Shown here one piece after another: positions 45,972-56,247 of a DNA stretch of 64,000 nt; positions within the stretch are counted from its first letter, which is position 1, and each line of letters starts with the position of its first letter. This DNA comes from Halomonas faecis (lineage in GTDB: Bacteria; Pseudomonadota; Gammaproteobacteria; Pseudomonadales; Halomonadaceae). The notes below the pieces were generated by a model. That model saw only the letters and a program-made list of their open reading frames with translations, did no database searches and was not told the origin of the DNA. The DNA is taken from NCBI RefSeq assembly GCF_010993975.1, contig NZ_JAACZO010000004.1:62001-126000 (forward strand). The letters are read 5' to 3'. The position numbers were made by a program, and so were the translations under genes.

Positions 45972-46558
45972 CGCGCCAATAGCTGTCCCAGCTCCGGATC
46001 GCGGAAAGCGCGGTCCAGGGCATCGCTGATCAGCTCGTTGAGCATGTCCGCATTCTCCTCGCGGTTGGGGCGCAGGGCGAAGCTCTGGGTTCGCCGCGAG
46101 GTGTAGGTGCCGGTATAGGTGGTGCCGCCGTTGACGGCCTTGGCCTCGAGCACGGCTTCCAGTCGGGCTTCGCCGAGCAGCGGCTGGCCGTCTCCACGTT
46201 CGTAGCCCAGGCGCTGGAGAGTGAGCGTCAAGGTGGGGCGGTCGGAAGCCGATTCGGTCGTGGGGGAAAAGCCCATGTCGCGAACCGCGCGCTCGGCTTC
46301 GCGCTGCAGGCGGGGAGTCAGCTCCCGCGGTGTGACGGTGATGACGGACGTGGACATGGCGCTGCCCGAGCGCGTGCCGATCACTTCCTCGTCGCGGGCG
46401 TCGGCGGCTTCGACGGTCACCGCCTGGCCGCTGCCGGCCTGCGGTACCTCGGCGGTACGGCGTGGATCGAGCTGCAGATAGTGCGGGCTGGCGCAGCCGG
46501 CCAGTACCAGCGTGGCCAATAGGGCCGCGGCGGCGCGCCCGAGGGGGTGTCCAAGCAT
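45968..46558 (-). CDS. yajG: YajG-family lipoprotein
   Basis: A 196-residue lipoprotein: the signal peptide ends in the lipobox LAGCAS, so cysteine 22 or so is lipidated. The +2 residue is alanine, compatible with outer-membrane sorting. The mature domain (LQLDPRRTAEVP, VEAADARDEEVIGTRSG, RLQREAERAVRDMGF) matches the YajG/DUF-type family seen near ampG in enteric bacteria. GGGAG lies nine bases before the ATG. Function unknown; its 3' end overlaps tpm convergently. Confidence 0.85.
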   Translation of the reverse strand: MLGHPLGRAAAALLATLVLAGCASPHYLQLDPRRTAEVPQAGSGQAVTVEAADARDEEVIGTRSGSAMSTSVITVTPRELTPRLQREAERAVRDMGFSPTTESASDRPTLTLTLQRLGYERGDGQPLLGEARLEAVLEAKAVNGGTTYTGTYTSRRTQSFALRPNREENADMLNELISDALDRAFRDPELGQLLAR

Positions 46559-46646
46559 GCGAATCTCCCGGTCGTGATAACACCTAGCCAAGTCGCGACA
46601 GGCCGGTGGCCCGTCGCGTGGCGAGTATAGCGCCTGCCGGTTGCGA

Positions 46647-47756
46647 TCAGGAAATGGCGGCAGACGTCTTGCTCGCCGTGGTATCGCGACTTTCGGGGAA
46701 ACGATGCCAACGGCGCGGCACGGCGAACAGGCGCTGCCCACGGGCGAGACCGAGGCGCTCGAAGTCGGCATGCCGCACCGTGGCCAGCCAGGGCTTGGCC
46801 AGCCAATCCGCTTCGAGTTCGACGCGTACTTCGGCGCCGACCGGGGAAATCGCAGTCACCGTGACGGGTAGATGGGCCTCGGCGCTGGGCGTCTCGGCCA
46901 GTCGCACTTCATGGGGGCGCAGCAGCAGTTCCTCCGGGCCGTCGGGGAGTTCCACCGAGAGCTTGGCATCGCCGCAGGTCAGCACGCCGCGGCGCACCTC
47001 GCCCTCCAGGTGATTGACGTCGCCCAGGAACTCGAAGACGAAGCGGTTGGCGGGCGCGCGATAGAGCGTGTCCGGGGCGTCGATCTGCTCGATGCGGCCG
47101 TTGCTCATCACCACCACCCGGTCGGAGAGCTCCAGCGCCTCCTCCTGGTCGTGGGTGACGAAGACGCTGGTGAAGTTCAACTCGTCATGCAGGTGGCGAA
47201 GCCAGCGACGCAGTTCCTGGCGTACCTTGGCGTCGAGGGCGCCGAAGGGCTCGTCGAGCAGCAGCACGTCGGGGCGCAGCGCCAGAGCACGGGCCAGCGA
47301 CACGCGCTGCTGCTGGCCGCCGGAGAGCTGCGCCGGATAGCGGCTGGCGAAGGCTTCGAGCTGCACCATTTCCAGCAGGCGAAGCACCCGGGCACGGATC
47401 TCGCCGCTGCTCGGACGGCTCTGGCGCGGTAGCACGGTGAGCCCGAAGGCCACGTTGTCGTACACCGTCATGTGGCGGAACAGCGCGTAGTGCTGGAAGA
47501 CGAAGCCGATGCGCCGGTCGCGCACGTGAACCTGGGTGACGTCGCGGTCGCCGAACAGGATGCGTCCGGCGGGTTCGCAGTCGGCGTTTTCCAGTCCGGC
47601 GATGATGCGCAGCAGGGTGGTCTTGCCCGAGCCCGAGGGGCCGAGCAGCCCGACCAGCTCACCGTCGTGGATGTCCAGGTTCACCGGCTCCAGCGCGCGA
47701 GTCTGGCGTCCCGGCTTCCCGAAGGTCTTGGCGACGTCATGCAGATGGATGCTCAT
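46647..47756 (-). CDS. cysA: Sulfate/thiosulfate ABC transporter ATP-binding protein CysA
   Basis: A 369-residue ATPase: Walker [13 protein letters not shown]-loop [13 protein letters not shown], signature [15 protein letters not shown], Walker [14 protein letters not shown] and H-loop [12 protein letters not shown]. The C-terminal TOBE-like domain ([10 protein letters not shown]) is typical of CysA. The ATG at 47756 overlaps the cysW stop by 4 bases. It is the last gene of the sbp-cysT-cysW-cysA operon and powers sulfate uptake at the inner membrane. Confidence 0.94.
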   Translation of the reverse strand: MSIHLHDVAKTFGKPGRQTRALEPVNLDIHDGELVGLLGPSGSGKTTLLRIIAGLENADCEPAGRILFGDRDVTQVHVRDRRIGFVFQHYALFRHMTVYDNVAFGLTVLPRQSRPSSGEIRARVLRLLEMVQLEAFASRYPAQLSGGQQQRVSLARALALRPDVLLLDEPFGALDAKVRQELRRWLRHLHDELNFTSVFVTHDQEEALELSDRVVVMSNGRIEQIDAPDTLYRAPANRFVFEFLGDVNHLEGEVRRGVLTCGDAKLSVELPDGPEELLLRPHEVRLAETPSAEAHLPVTVTAISPVGAEVRVELEADWLAKPWLATVRHADFERLGLARGQRLFAVPRRWHRFPESRDTTASKTSAAIS

Positions 47757-48580
47757 GGGTAAGCCTCCCGGCGCGCGGCGCGCCATTCCAGGCCGGCCTT
47801 GGCGGCAAGGGTGAACAGGGCGATCAGCGCCAGCAGGGCGGCGCTGGCGAAGGCGCCCACGGTGTTGTAGTCCTGATAGAGCAGTTCGACGTGCAGCGGC
47901 AGGGTATTGGTCTCGCCGCGGATGGCTCCGGAAACCACCGAGACGGCGCCGAATTCGCCCACCGCCCGGGCGTTGGTGAGAATCACCCCGTACAGTAGCG
48001 CCCAGCGGATGTTGGGCAGCGTCACCCGGCGAAAGAGCGTGAAGCCCCGGGCGCCGAGCGTCACCGCGGCTTCCTCCTCGCGGGAGCCCTGGGCCTGCAT
48101 CAGCGGGATCAGCTCGCGGGCCACGAAGGGGCAGGTGACGAAGACGGTCACCATCAGAATGCCCGGCCAGGCGAACATCAGTTGGATGTCGTGGGCGTCG
48201 AGCCAACCACCGACCCAGCCGTTGCGGCCGTAGAGCAGCAGGTAGACCAGACCCGCCACCACCGGCGACACCGCGAAAGGGATGTCGATCAGGGTCTGCA
48301 GCAGGCGCCGCCCCGGGAAGGTGAACCGGGTCACCAGCCACGCCAGGGCCACGCCGAACACCAGGTTGATCGGGATGGTCATCAGCGTCACGAACAGCGT
48401 GAGGGCGATGGCCGCGACGGTGTATTCGTCGCTGACGTTGCTCCAGAAAGTACCCACGCCCTGGGCGAAGGCCTGGGCGAAGATCGCTACCAGCGGCAGC
48501 AGCAGAAAGAGCCCGGCCAGCGCCACGGCGGCGAGGATCAGGCCGCGGCGCACCGCCGGGGCATCACCGATACGTTGCAT
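47753..48580 (-). CDS. cysW: Sulfate ABC transporter permease CysW
   Basis: A 275-residue, six-helix permease. The EAA loop reads [24 protein letters not shown], and [27 protein letters not shown] is a CysW-specific stretch. The start ATG shares its last base pairs with the cysT stop (TGATG), which shows tight coupling. It pairs with CysT to form the channel. Length matches CysW of enteric bacteria (about 290). Confidence 0.94.
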   Translation of the reverse strand: MQRIGDAPAVRRGLILAAVALAGLFLLLPLVAIFAQAFAQGVGTFWSNVSDEYTVAAIALTLFVTLMTIPINLVFGVALAWLVTRFTFPGRRLLQTLIDIPFAVSPVVAGLVYLLLYGRNGWVGGWLDAHDIQLMFAWPGILMVTVFVTCPFVARELIPLMQAQGSREEEAAVTLGARGFTLFRRVTLPNIRWALLYGVILTNARAVGEFGAVSVVSGAIRGETNTLPLHVELLYQDYNTVGAFASAALLALIALFTLAAKAGLEWRAARREAYP

Positions 48581-49437
48581 CAGCCGTTTCCTCCGTGCAG
48601 GCGTCGGACGAAGCGGCCCTGCCAGACGTTGATGGCCAGCAACAGCAGCAACGAGACGGCGAGCACCACCGAGGCGATGGCCGAGGCGCCGGCGTAGTCG
48701 TACTCCTGCAGCCGGACGAAGATCATCAGCGCGGTGATCTCGGTTTCGTAGGGCGTGTTGCCGGCGATGAAGATGATGGCGCCGAACTCGCCCAGCGAGC
48801 GCACGAAGGCGAGCCCCGTGCCGGTGACCAGCGCCGGCCACAGGTGGGGCAGGATCACCCGCCGGAAGGCGACGCCATCGCGGGCGCCCAGCGTCATGGC
48901 GGCCTCGTCCACTTCATGGGGAAGATCTTCGAGCACCGGCTGCACCGTGCGCACCACGAAAGGGATGCTGGTGAAGGCCATGGCCAGGGCGATGCCCACC
49001 CAGGTATAGGCGACTTCGATGCCCAGCGGGGCGAGGAGCCCGCCCATCCAGCCGTTGCTCGAGTAGAGCGTGGCCAGCGTGATGCCGGCCACGGCAGTGG
49101 GCAGGGCGAAAGGCAGGTCCATCAGTGCGTCGAGCAGGCGCTTGCCGGGAAAGTCGTAGCGCACCAGAACCCAGGCCAGCAGCAAGCCGAAGACGGCGTT
49201 GGCCAGCGCCGCCACGGCGGCGGCGCCGATGGTCACCAGGTAGCTGGCGACCACCCGCCCATCGGTGACGATGGCCCAATACTCGGCGAGGCTGACCCCG
49301 GCCAGCTGACCGAAGAGTCCGGTCAGCGGCAGCAGCAGCACCAGCGAGACGAAGGTCAGGCTGATGCCCAGCGAAAGGCCGAAGCCGGGCAGCACCCGTT
49401 TCGGGGCGCTGCCGGCCAGTGATGCCAGCGTGATCAT
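48580..49437 (-). CDS. cysT: Sulfate ABC transporter permease CysT (CysU)
   Basis: A 285-residue permease with the EAA loop [27 protein letters not shown] shortened here to its key part [16 protein letters not shown], and the CysT stretch [22 protein letters not shown]. The N-terminal [21 protein letters not shown] is a recognisable CysT opening. It overlaps the end of the binding-protein gene by 4 bases and cysW by 1 base. Confidence 0.94.
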   Translation of the reverse strand: MITLASLAGSAPKRVLPGFGLSLGISLTFVSLVLLLPLTGLFGQLAGVSLAEYWAIVTDGRVVASYLVTIGAAAVAALANAVFGLLLAWVLVRYDFPGKRLLDALMDLPFALPTAVAGITLATLYSSNGWMGGLLAPLGIEVAYTWVGIALAMAFTSIPFVVRTVQPVLEDLPHEVDEAAMTLGARDGVAFRRVILPHLWPALVTGTGLAFVRSLGEFGAIIFIAGNTPYETEITALMIFVRLQEYDYAGASAIASVVLAVSLLLLLAINVWQGRFVRRLHGGNG

Positions 49438-50444
49438 CGGCGTTGCAGCTGATCCAGCAGGGCGCCACTTTCGAAGTGGGTCGCCATGGCCTCATCCCAG
49501 CCGCCGACGATCTCTTCCACCGTCAGCAGTTCGGTCTCGGGAAACTGGTCGGCGAACTCGTCCACCACTGCCTCGTGGTGCACCCGATAGTTGAAGCCGG
49601 CGAGCAGGCGCTGCATCTCCTCGGTGTAGAGGTATTCCAGGTAGCCCCGGGCCAGCTCCTCGGTACCGTTGCGTTCGGCGTTCTCCTCGACCACGGCTAC
49701 CGGAAACTCGGCGAGGATGCTCACCGGCGGCACGACCACGTCGTAGTCGTCGCTGCCGTACTCGCCGCGGATGTTGTTGACCTCGGATTCGAAGCTGATC
49801 AGCACGTCGCCGATGCCGCGCTCGATGAAGCTGGTGGTGGCGCCGCGACCGCCGGTGTCGAACACTTCCACGTTGCCGAGGAAGGTGCGCATGAAGTCGT
49901 GGATCCGTTCCTCGTCACCGTCGAAGGCCTGATCGGCGAAGCCCCAGGCGGCCAGGTAGGTGTAGCGGCCGTTGCCCGACGTCTTGGGGTTCGGGAAGAC
50001 GATCTCCACGTCCTCGCGTGCCAGGTCGTCCCAGTTCTCGATGCCCTTGGGATTATCCTTGCGCACCAGGAAAGCGGTGGTGGAGTAGTAGGGCGAGGCG
50101 TTGTTGGGCAGCTGCTGCTGCCAGTCCTCGGCCACCAGGCCGGCGTCGGCCAGCACCTGAACGTCGGTGACCTGATTGTAGGTGACCACGTCGGCGCGCA
50201 GCCCCTGGAGGATGGCCCGGGCCTGGGCCGAGGAGCCGCCGTGGGATTGCTTGATGGTCACTTCCTCGCCGTGCTCGGCTTGCCACCAGGCCTGAAACTC
50301 GGGATTCACGGCGGCGAAGAGTTCGCGGGCGATGTCGTAGGACGAGTTGAGCAGCTCGCGGTCGGCGGCCAGCGTTGGGGTGACCAGGCTAGCCCCCAGA
50401 GCCGCGATCAGCGCAGAGCGGCGCAGTGTCGATAGCAATGCCAT
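49434..50444 (-). CDS. sbp: Periplasmic sulfate-binding protein
   Basis: A 336-residue secreted binding protein. Signal peptide: basic TLRRSAL, hydrophobic [14 protein letters not shown], cleavage after LAA near residue 27. The mature N-terminus [17 protein letters not shown] and the sulfate-site stretches [13 protein letters not shown] and [14 protein letters not shown] are those of Sbp/CysP. It could bind sulfate or thiosulfate; the Sbp or CysP label is not separable by eye. AAGGAG precedes the ATG. First gene of the sulfate uptake operon, divergent from rpe. Confidence 0.93.
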   Translation of the reverse strand: MALLSTLRRSALIAALGASLVTPTLAADRELLNSSYDIARELFAAVNPEFQAWWQAEHGEEVTIKQSHGGSSAQARAILQGLRADVVTYNQVTDVQVLADAGLVAEDWQQQLPNNASPYYSTTAFLVRKDNPKGIENWDDLAREDVEIVFPNPKTSGNGRYTYLAAWGFADQAFDGDEERIHDFMRTFLGNVEVFDTGGRGATTSFIERGIGDVLISFESEVNNIRGEYGSDDYDVVVPPVSILAEFPVAVVEENAERNGTEELARGYLEYLYTEEMQRLLAGFNYRVHHEAVVDEFADQFPETELLTVEEIVGGWDEAMATHFESGALLDQLQRR

Positions 50445-50609
50445 GCCAGAAACTCCTTGAAATCTTGGACCTTGGTTGGCAAGGCTAATTCTAGCTTGTT
50501 GGAATTACAATGAGATCTTTTATTCTATTTTTGAATATATGTGTGGCGCTCTCTGCCCCCTGATAAACTGTGCCTCTTACGGAATGACAACCTGCTCGAC
50601 GGACATGCC
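50445..50609. promoter_or_regulatory. AT-rich divergent promoter region (sulfate uptake operon / rpe)
   Basis: The 165-base gap has an AT-rich centre (50485-50545) unlike its surroundings. On the plus strand TTGGAA and TATTCT boxes with about 16 bases between them could drive rpe. A CysB-type activator site would be expected for the sulfate operon, but no consensus can be asserted from sequence alone. Confidence 0.4.
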
Positions 50610-51311
50610 ATGACCGACCCGAACCGCGACTTCCTCATCGCCCCCTCGATTCTCTCCGCCGACTTCGCCCGCCTCGGCGAGGAAGTGGACAATGTGCTGG
50701 CCGCCGGTGCCGACATCGTTCATTTCGACGTCATGGACAACCACTACGTGCCCAACCTGACCATCGGGCCCATGGTGTGCGAGGCGCTGCGCAAGCACGG
50801 TGTCACCGCGCCCATCGACGCCCACTTGATGGTCAAGCCGGTGGACCGGCTGATCGGCGACTTCATCGATGCCGGGGCGAGCTACATCACCTTTCATCCC
50901 GAGGCCTCGGACCACATCGATCGTTCGCTCTCGCTGATCCGCGACGGTGGCTGCCAGTCGGGGCTGGTGTTCAATCCGGCCACGCCGCTCGCCTATCTCG
51001 ACTACGTGATGGACAAGGTCGACATGATCCTGCTGATGAGCGTCAACCCCGGCTTCGGCGGACAGGCGTTCATTCCCGGTACGCTCGACAAGCTCCGCGA
51101 AGCGCGCCGCCGCATCGAGGCCTCGGGACGCGACATTCGCCTGGAGATCGACGGTGGCGTCAAGGTCGATAACATCGCCGAGATCGCCCGCGCAGGGGCC
51201 GATACCTTCGTGGCCGGCTCGGCCATCTTCAAGGCCGCCGAGGCGAGCGATCCGCATCGCTACGACAGCGTGCTGCGGGCCCTGCGCGAGCGGCTCGCCA
51301 CGGCGCGATGA
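50610..51311 (+). CDS. rpe: Ribulose-phosphate 3-epimerase
   Basis: A 233-residue TIM-barrel enzyme of the pentose phosphate pathway. Metal and catalytic regions are present: [57 protein letters not shown] and [11 protein letters not shown]. The ATG at 50610 is chosen because it gives the usual MT...[12 protein letters not shown] opening; upstream in-frame residues are not conserved. The stop overlaps the start of the GIY-YIG gene by ATGA, so both are co-expressed. In many proteobacteria rpe precedes gph and trpE, as it does here with two genes between. Confidence 0.96.
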   Translation: MTDPNRDFLIAPSILSADFARLGEEVDNVLAAGADIVHFDVMDNHYVPNLTIGPMVCEALRKHGVTAPIDAHLMVKPVDRLIGDFIDAGASYITFHPEASDHIDRSLSLIRDGGCQSGLVFNPATPLAYLDYVMDKVDMILLMSVNPGFGGQAFIPGTLDKLREARRRIEASGRDIRLEIDGGVKVDNIAEIARAGADTFVAGSAIFKAAEASDPHRYDSVLRALRERLATAR

Positions 51312-51583
51312 GTCAAACCGCCGCCTGCTGGCACCTCTACGTGATCGAGACCGCCGGCGGGGCGCTCTACACCGGCGTTACCACCGACGTGGCACGGCGC
51401 CTGGTCGAACACGCCGAGGGGCGCGGCGCCAAGGCGCTACGCGGCCGCGGCCCCTTGACGCTGCTCCACCAGGAAGCGGTGGGCGGCCGCGGCGAGGCAC
51501 AGCGCCTCGAAGCCGCCGTGAAGCGGCTCTCGCCCGCCGCCAAGCGGGCCTGGCTGGCTCGGCGGCGACTCAATGAAGCTTGA
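51308..51583 (+). CDS. GIY-YIG domain protein (YhbQ-like)
   Basis: A 91-residue single-domain GIY-YIG protein. The signature appears as [18 protein letters not shown] (the second YxG present, the first motif as LYVIETAGG), with the conserved Arg in the following helix and a C-terminal glutamate region [17 protein letters not shown]. Members of this UPF0213/YhbQ group are small putative nucleases of unknown role. It overlaps rpe by 4 bases at its start and the convergent dehydrogenase gene by 14 bases at its end. Confidence 0.88.
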   Translation: MSQTAACWHLYVIETAGGALYTGVTTDVARRLVEHAEGRGAKALRGRGPLTLLHQEAVGGRGEAQRLEAAVKRLSPAAKRAWLARRRLNEA

Positions 51584-52868
51584 GACGCGGCCGAATGAAC
51601 CGGTTCAGCCCATCCACCAGCACGATCACCGCCGTCTTCAGGTTGCCGTGAATGGCGCGCTGGTGCAGGCGATAGAGCGAGGCGTAGAAAAACTTGGCCA
51701 GATGCCCCTCGACGAACAGGCGGCGTGCCGAAGCGCCGCGCATCAAGGTGCCTATCGCATCGAAGTGGGCGAGTGAGATCAGCGAGCCGCGATCGCGGTA
51801 CACGAACGGCTTCAGCGGCCGGCCGTCGAGCTGAGCGAGCAGGTTGCGGTAGAGCAAGCTTGCCTGCTGGTGGGCGGCCTGGGCGCGAGGCGGCACCGTG
51901 CCGCCGTCGGCCTGCGGGCAGCTGGCGCAGTCGCCGAAGGCGAAGACGTTCGGGTCGTCGACGCTCTGCAGGGTCTCGTGCACGGCGATGCGCTGGCCCT
52001 TGGCCAGGGTCAGGTCGAGCTCGGCGAGGATGTCGGGCGCCTTGATGCCTGCCGCCCAGACGTTGAGATCGGTGGCGATGTGCCGGCCGTCGGCGGTGTG
52101 AATGGCATCGGCGTCGATCTCGGTCACCTTCGTGGCGGTGTGCACCTGGACGCCGAGGCCCTCGAGTTCCTCGCGAACGGCCTGGCGGACTCGTTCGGGC
52201 AGGGCCGGCAGCACGTCCTCGGCGGCCTCGATGAGGTGTACGTCGAGCTGGTGGCGGTCCAGTTCGGTGACCCCGTAGCTGTGCAGCATCAGCAGGGCGT
52301 CGTAGAGCTGGGCGGCGAGCTCCACTCCCGTGGCGCCGCCGCCCACGATGCCCACCCTCAGCTGCGGCGCCTGGTGCTGCACGGTGGCGCTGTAGCGCAG
52401 GAAGGTGGCGAGCATGTCGCGGCGGAAGGCTTCGGCCTGCTCGGGGCTGTCGATTAAGTGGCAGTATTCGGCCACCCCCGGGGTGCCGAAGTCGTTGCTG
52501 ACGCTGCCCAGCGACAGTACCAGTCGGTCGTAGGCCAGCTCGCGGGGCGGCAGGATCTCCTCGCCCTCGTTGTCGAGCACCGCGGCGAGCTGCAGCCGGC
52601 GCTGCTGGCGGTCGAGCCCGCGCAGGGTGCCACGCTGAAAGCGGTAGCCGTTGCCGCGGGCATGACTGGCGTAGGCGATCTCGTCGAGGCCGGAGTCCAG
52701 CGCACCGGTGGCGACCTCATGCAGCAGCGGCTTCCAGATGTGGGTCGGGCTGCGGTCGACCAGCACGATCTCGGCCCGGCCGCGTCGTCCCAGGCGCCGG
52801 CCCAGGCGGGTCACCAGCTCCAGGCCGCCGGCGCCGCCGCCGACCACCACGATTCTCGGTTTGCTCAT
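51570..52868 (-). CDS. ndh: NAD(P)/FAD-dependent oxidoreductase, type II NADH dehydrogenase-like
   Basis: A 432-residue flavoprotein. The FAD site is [18 protein letters not shown], the NADH site is [17 protein letters not shown], and the second FAD motif is [10 protein letters not shown]. The C-terminal amphipathic region ([20 protein letters not shown]) fits the membrane-association segment of NDH-2. It would transfer electrons from NADH to quinone without proton pumping. Divergent from gph with a 104-base gap; its 3' end overlaps the GIY-YIG gene. The start is the ATG giving [12 protein letters not shown]. Confidence 0.9.
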   Translation of the reverse strand: MSKPRIVVVGGGAGGLELVTRLGRRLGRRGRAEIVLVDRSPTHIWKPLLHEVATGALDSGLDEIAYASHARGNGYRFQRGTLRGLDRQQRRLQLAAVLDNEGEEILPPRELAYDRLVLSLGSVSNDFGTPGVAEYCHLIDSPEQAEAFRRDMLATFLRYSATVQHQAPQLRVGIVGGGATGVELAAQLYDALLMLHSYGVTELDRHQLDVHLIEAAEDVLPALPERVRQAVREELEGLGVQVHTATKVTEIDADAIHTADGRHIATDLNVWAAGIKAPDILAELDLTLAKGQRIAVHETLQSVDDPNVFAFGDCASCPQADGGTVPPRAQAAHQQASLLYRNLLAQLDGRPLKPFVYRDRGSLISLAHFDAIGTLMRGASARRLFVEGHLAKFFYASLYRLHQRAIHGNLKTAVIVLVDGLNRFIRPRLKLH

Positions 52869-52972
52869 GAGGGCACTCCTTGGCACGTGAAAACAACAGC
52901 ATAGGCCTGCCGGCATTCCCTGCCCATGGCCCGTGCGGCACAATACGACTTTTTCAATCCTGGAGTCAGCGC

Positions 52973-53767
52973 ATGCATCCCATCCTGGCCGGCATTCGCC
53001 TGGTGACCTTCGATCTGGACGGGACCCTGGTGGATTCCGTGCCCGACCTGGCCGTGGCGGTGGACGCCGCCCTCGGCGATCTCGGTCTGCCCGCCGCGGG
53101 CGAGACCAAGGTGCGCGACTGGGTGGGCAACGGCTCGCGGGTGCTGATGGAGCGGGTTCTTGCCCATGCTGTGCTCCAGAGCGAGGCGCCGGGGGCAAGC
53201 CGAAGAGGAGGTCCGATTCCAGGGAAGGAACCGGTAGCGCCCAGGGAAGGGTTCACAGCGCCTCCTCGTAGGCTTGTCGCCGGGAAAGCCGATCGGGAAG
53301 CCCTCGGCGAGGTCGACCATGCCCTGCTGGAGCGTGCCCACGCCGCCTTCCTCGAGCACTACGCCCGCGACCCGAGTTCGCGCACGCGGCTCTACCCCGG
53401 CGTGCGCGAGGCGCTGGACGGCCTGCGTGGGGCAGGCTTTACGCTGGCGCTGGTGACCAACAAGCCCGAGGCCTTCATCGAACCGATTCTCGCCGGTTTC
53501 GGCCTGGAGGGGCACTTCGCGTTGTGCCTGGGCGGCGACTCGCTGCCCCGGAAGAAGCCCGACCCCGCGCCGCTGCTGCATGTGGCGGCGCACGTCGGCG
53601 TGCCGCCGGCGGCCTGTCTGATGGTGGGCGATTCGCGTCACGACATCGCCGCCGGCCGGGCGGCCGGTTTTCGCACCCTGGCCGTACCCTACGGCTACAA
53701 TCACGGCGAACCGGTGCGCGACAGCGGCCCCGACGGCCTGGTTGAATCGCTGGGGGAACTCGTTTAG
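52973..53767 (+). CDS. gph: Phosphoglycolate phosphatase with in-frame ~40-residue insertion
   Basis: A 264-residue HAD hydrolase; GGAG lies seven bases before the ATG. The nucleophile motif is VTFDLDGTLVDS (D14, D16), motif II is LVTNKPEAF, the lysine motif KKPDPAPLLH and the acidic motif MVGDSRHDIAAGRAAG. Gph proteins are usually 220-230 residues. The extra length comes from residues ~67-110 in the cap domain, a Pro/Arg/Gly-rich stretch encoded by a palindromic repeat (see 53189-53283). The catalytic motifs are intact, so activity may survive. It removes 2-phosphoglycolate and precedes the trp genes. Confidence 0.9.
   Translation: MHPILAGIRLVTFDLDGTLVDSVPDLAVAVDAALGDLGLPAAGETKVRDWVGNGSRVLMERVLAHAVLQSEAPGASRRGGPIPGKEPVAPREGFTAPPRRLVAGKADREALGEVDHALLERAHAAFLEHYARDPSSRTRLYPGVREALDGLRGAGFTLALVTNKPEAFIEPILAGFGLEGHFALCLGGDSLPRKKPDPAPLLHVAAHVGVPPAACLMVGDSRHDIAAGRAAGFRTLAVPYGYNHGEPVRDSGPDGLVESLGELV
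53189..53283. repeat. Palindromic repeat element inserted in frame in gph
   Basis: Two 23-base arms, 53189-53211 and 53261-53283, form an inverted repeat with 19 of 23 positions complementary, around a 49-base centre. The stretch starts and ends inside gph without breaking the frame, and the residues it encodes have no place in the HAD cap. It looks like a REP/MITE-type or coding-region palindromic element. No second copy was found in this window. Confidence 0.6.
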
Positions 53768-53859
53768 GCTGATTTAGCTGCTGCTATAAGACCAGCTTCA
53801 TCAATATGTTTTTGCTATAACGCACGAATCGATCACCTTCAGCTTGCGGAACCCGTTCG

Positions 53860-53967
53860 ATGATCAGCCGCATGATGCCGGATAACCCCATTTCCTTTGG
53901 CGGCGCCCGCTCCGGCTCCGACCCCCTCGTTACCCTGCTGCCCCTTCGGGGCGGCTGGCGATGGTGA
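53860..53967 (+). CDS. Candidate trp leader peptide ending in Trp-Arg-Trp
   Basis: A 35-codon reading frame starting at ATG 53860 (alternatives at 53872 and 53875) ends with PLRGGWRW then TGA, 74 bases before trpE. Two tryptophans among the last three residues before the stop is the arrangement expected of an attenuation sensor. The ribosome site is poor (GCGGAA). The frame is short and could be chance. Confidence 0.4.
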   Translation: MISRMMPDNPISFGGARSGSDPLVTLLPLRGGWRW

Positions 53968-54016
53968 CGCTCACCCCGCTTTGCTGAGCCGCGGCGCCTG
54001 CGCGCCCTCATCGCCA
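53937..54016 (+). promoter_or_regulatory. Possible trpE attenuator / leader RNA structure
   Basis: An 8-bp hairpin GCTGCCCC-TTC-GGGGCGGC (53937-53955, one G-T pair) directly precedes the two Trp codons. The Trp-codon segment TGGCGATG (53956-53963) is perfectly complementary to CATCGCCA (54009-54016), which lies just upstream of the trpE ribosome site. A ribosome stalled on the Trp codons would block both pairings. No T-run was seen, so control might be translational. Confidence 0.4.
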
Positions 54017-54041
54017 ATCCGTTACATCGAGGATTCCGGGC

Positions 54042-55541
54042 ATGATGACCCCCGAACGTTTTCGTGAGCTGGCCGACGCCGGCTACAACCGCATTCCGGT
54101 CACCCGCGAGGTGTTGGCCGATCTCGACACGCCGCTCTCCACCTACCTCAAGCTCGCCGACGCCCCCTGGACCTTCCTGCTGGAGTCCGTACAGGGCGGC
54201 GAGAAATGGGGTCGCTATTCGATCATCGGTTTGCCCAGCCCGGAGCGGGTCGAAGTACGCAACTTTCACGTGCGTCACCTGATCGATGAGCGCGAAGTCG
54301 AGGCGGAAGAGGTCGACGACCCGCTGGCCTGGATCGAGTCCTTCCAGGCGCGCTTCAAGGTGCCGCGCCTCGACGACCAGCCGCGTTTCGACGGCGGGCT
54401 GGTGGGCTACTTCGGCTACGACACCATCCGCTACATCGAGCCGCGCCTGCGTGGCCCCCAGGTGGCCGCCAAACCCGATCCGCTGGGCGTGCCCGATATC
54501 CTGCTGATGGTGTGCAACGAGCTGGTGGTGTTCGACAATCTCTCCGGTCGCCTGACGCTGTGGACCCACGCCGACCCGGCCGAGGCGCACGCCTACGCGA
54601 ACGCCTACGAGCGCCTGGAACGCCTCGAGATCCGCCTGCGCAGCGCCACTCTCAACACCACCAGCCCCGGCAGCGGTGCGGCGGCGGTGGAAGAGGGGCA
54701 CTTCACCTCCGGGTTCACCGAGGAAGGCTTCAAGGCGGCGGTGGAGCGCATCAAGGAGTACGTGCTGGCCGGCGACGTGATGCAGTGCGTGCCGTCGCAG
54801 CGCATGTCGATACCCTATCGCGCCTCGCCGCTGGATCTCTACCGCGCGCTGCGCAGCCTCAACCCCTCGCCGTACATGTTCTTCTTCAACCTCGGCGACC
54901 ACCACGTGGTGGGCTCTTCGCCGGAGATCCTCACCCGTCTGGAAGACGGCGAGGTGACGGTGCGGCCCATCGCCGGCACGCGGGTGCGCGGCAAGAGCGA
55001 GGCCGAGGACCGGGCGCTGGAGGCCGATCTGCTCGCCGACCCCAAGGAACGCGCCGAGCACCTGATGCTGATCGATCTGGGCCGCAACGACGTGGGGCGC
55101 ATCAGCGAGACCGGCTCGGTGACAGTGACCGACAACATGGCGGTGGAGCGCTACTCCCACGTCATGCACATCGTCTCCAACGTCACCGGGCGACTGAAGC
55201 CGGGGCTTTCGGCCATGGACGTGCTGCGCGCCACCTTTCCGGCGGGCACGCTCTCCGGTGCCCCCAAGATCCGTGCCCTGGAGATCATCGACGAGCTGGA
55301 GCCGGTCAAGCGCGGCGTCTACTCCGGGGCGGTGGGCTATCTCTCCTGGCACGGCAACATGGACACCGCCATCGCCATCCGCACCGCAGTGATCAAGGAC
55401 GGCGAGCTCCACGTCCAGGCCGGCGCCGGCGTGGTGGCCGACTCCGTGCCCGAGCTGGAGTGGCAGGAGACCCTCAACAAGGGCCGTGCCATCTTCCGCG
55501 CCGTGGCCATGGCCGAGCGCGGCCTCGACAACCTCGAGTAG
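54042..55541 (+). CDS. trpE: Anthranilate synthase component I
   Basis: A 499-residue chorismate-utilising enzyme that makes anthranilate with ammonia from TrpG. The tryptophan-feedback motif LLES is at residues 46-49 ([10 protein letters not shown]). The catalytic domain shows [57 protein letters not shown]-like [14 protein letters not shown] and [12 protein letters not shown]. Length fits proteobacterial TrpE. Downstream trpG is 78 bases away, then trpD and trpC. Confidence 0.97.
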   Translation: MMTPERFRELADAGYNRIPVTREVLADLDTPLSTYLKLADAPWTFLLESVQGGEKWGRYSIIGLPSPERVEVRNFHVRHLIDEREVEAEEVDDPLAWIESFQARFKVPRLDDQPRFDGGLVGYFGYDTIRYIEPRLRGPQVAAKPDPLGVPDILLMVCNELVVFDNLSGRLTLWTHADPAEAHAYANAYERLERLEIRLRSATLNTTSPGSGAAAVEEGHFTSGFTEEGFKAAVERIKEYVLAGDVMQCVPSQRMSIPYRASPLDLYRALRSLNPSPYMFFFNLGDHHVVGSSPEILTRLEDGEVTVRPIAGTRVRGKSEAEDRALEADLLADPKERAEHLMLIDLGRNDVGRISETGSVTVTDNMAVERYSHVMHIVSNVTGRLKPGLSAMDVLRATFPAGTLSGAPKIRALEIIDELEPVKRGVYSGAVGYLSWHGNMDTAIAIRTAVIKDGELHVQAGAGVVADSVPELEWQETLNKGRAIFRAVAMAERGLDNLE

Positions 55542-55619
55542 ACGAGCCGCCACCCCCCGATTTCCCCGCGTCCGACCACGGTCGGGCGAGTGCCCCAGGG
55601 GCCTGAGAGAGAACGAGTC

Positions 55620-56204
55620 ATGAAAGTCTGCATGATCGACAACTACGACAGCTTCACCTTCAACGTGGTGCAGTACCTCGGCGAGCTGGGCGCTGAGGTG
55701 GAGACCTACCGCAATGACGCCATCACGCTGGACGAGATCGAGGCCATGGCGCCCAGCCACCTGGTGATCTCGCCGGGCCCCTGCACGCCCAACGAGGCGG
55801 GCATCTCCATGGCGGCCATCGAGCGCTTCGCCGGGCGCCTTCCCATTCTCGGCGTGTGCCTGGGCCACCAGGCGATCGGCCAGGTCTACGGCGGCGAGGT
55901 GGTGCGCGCCCCACAGGTGATGCACGGCAAGACCTCGCGCATCCGCCATCGCGGCCAGGGCGTTTTCGCCGGCCTGGAAGACCCGCTGGAAGTGACGCGC
56001 TATCATTCCCTGGTGGTGGCCGCCGAAAGCCTGCCGGCCTGCCTCGAGGTGACTGCCTGGACCGACGACGATGACGTGACGCCGGGGCTGATCATGGGGC
56101 TGCGTCACCGTGAACTGGACATCGAGGGAGTGCAGTTTCACCCCGAGTCGATCCTGACCCGCCAGGGGCACGAGCTGCTGGCCAATTTTCTCGAGCGCCG
56201 ATGA
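55620..56204 (+). CDS. trpG: Anthranilate synthase component II (glutamine amidotransferase)
   Basis: A 194-residue class I glutamine amidotransferase. The oxyanion/nucleophile motif is [11 protein letters not shown] with C80, and the His-Glu pair is in [23 protein letters not shown] and [12 protein letters not shown] are the usual N-terminal blocks. The ATG at 55620 gives the canonical [12 protein letters not shown] opening. It supplies ammonia to TrpE and may double as PabA. It is followed by trpD after 43 bases. Confidence 0.96.
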   Translation: MKVCMIDNYDSFTFNVVQYLGELGAEVETYRNDAITLDEIEAMAPSHLVISPGPCTPNEAGISMAAIERFAGRLPILGVCLGHQAIGQVYGGEVVRAPQVMHGKTSRIRHRGQGVFAGLEDPLEVTRYHSLVVAAESLPACLEVTAWTDDDDVTPGLIMGLRHRELDIEGVQFHPESILTRQGHELLANFLERR

Positions 56205-56247
56205 GTCGCGCCCGCTGAACCGCGCCTGATCATTAGGAGAACTGCTC

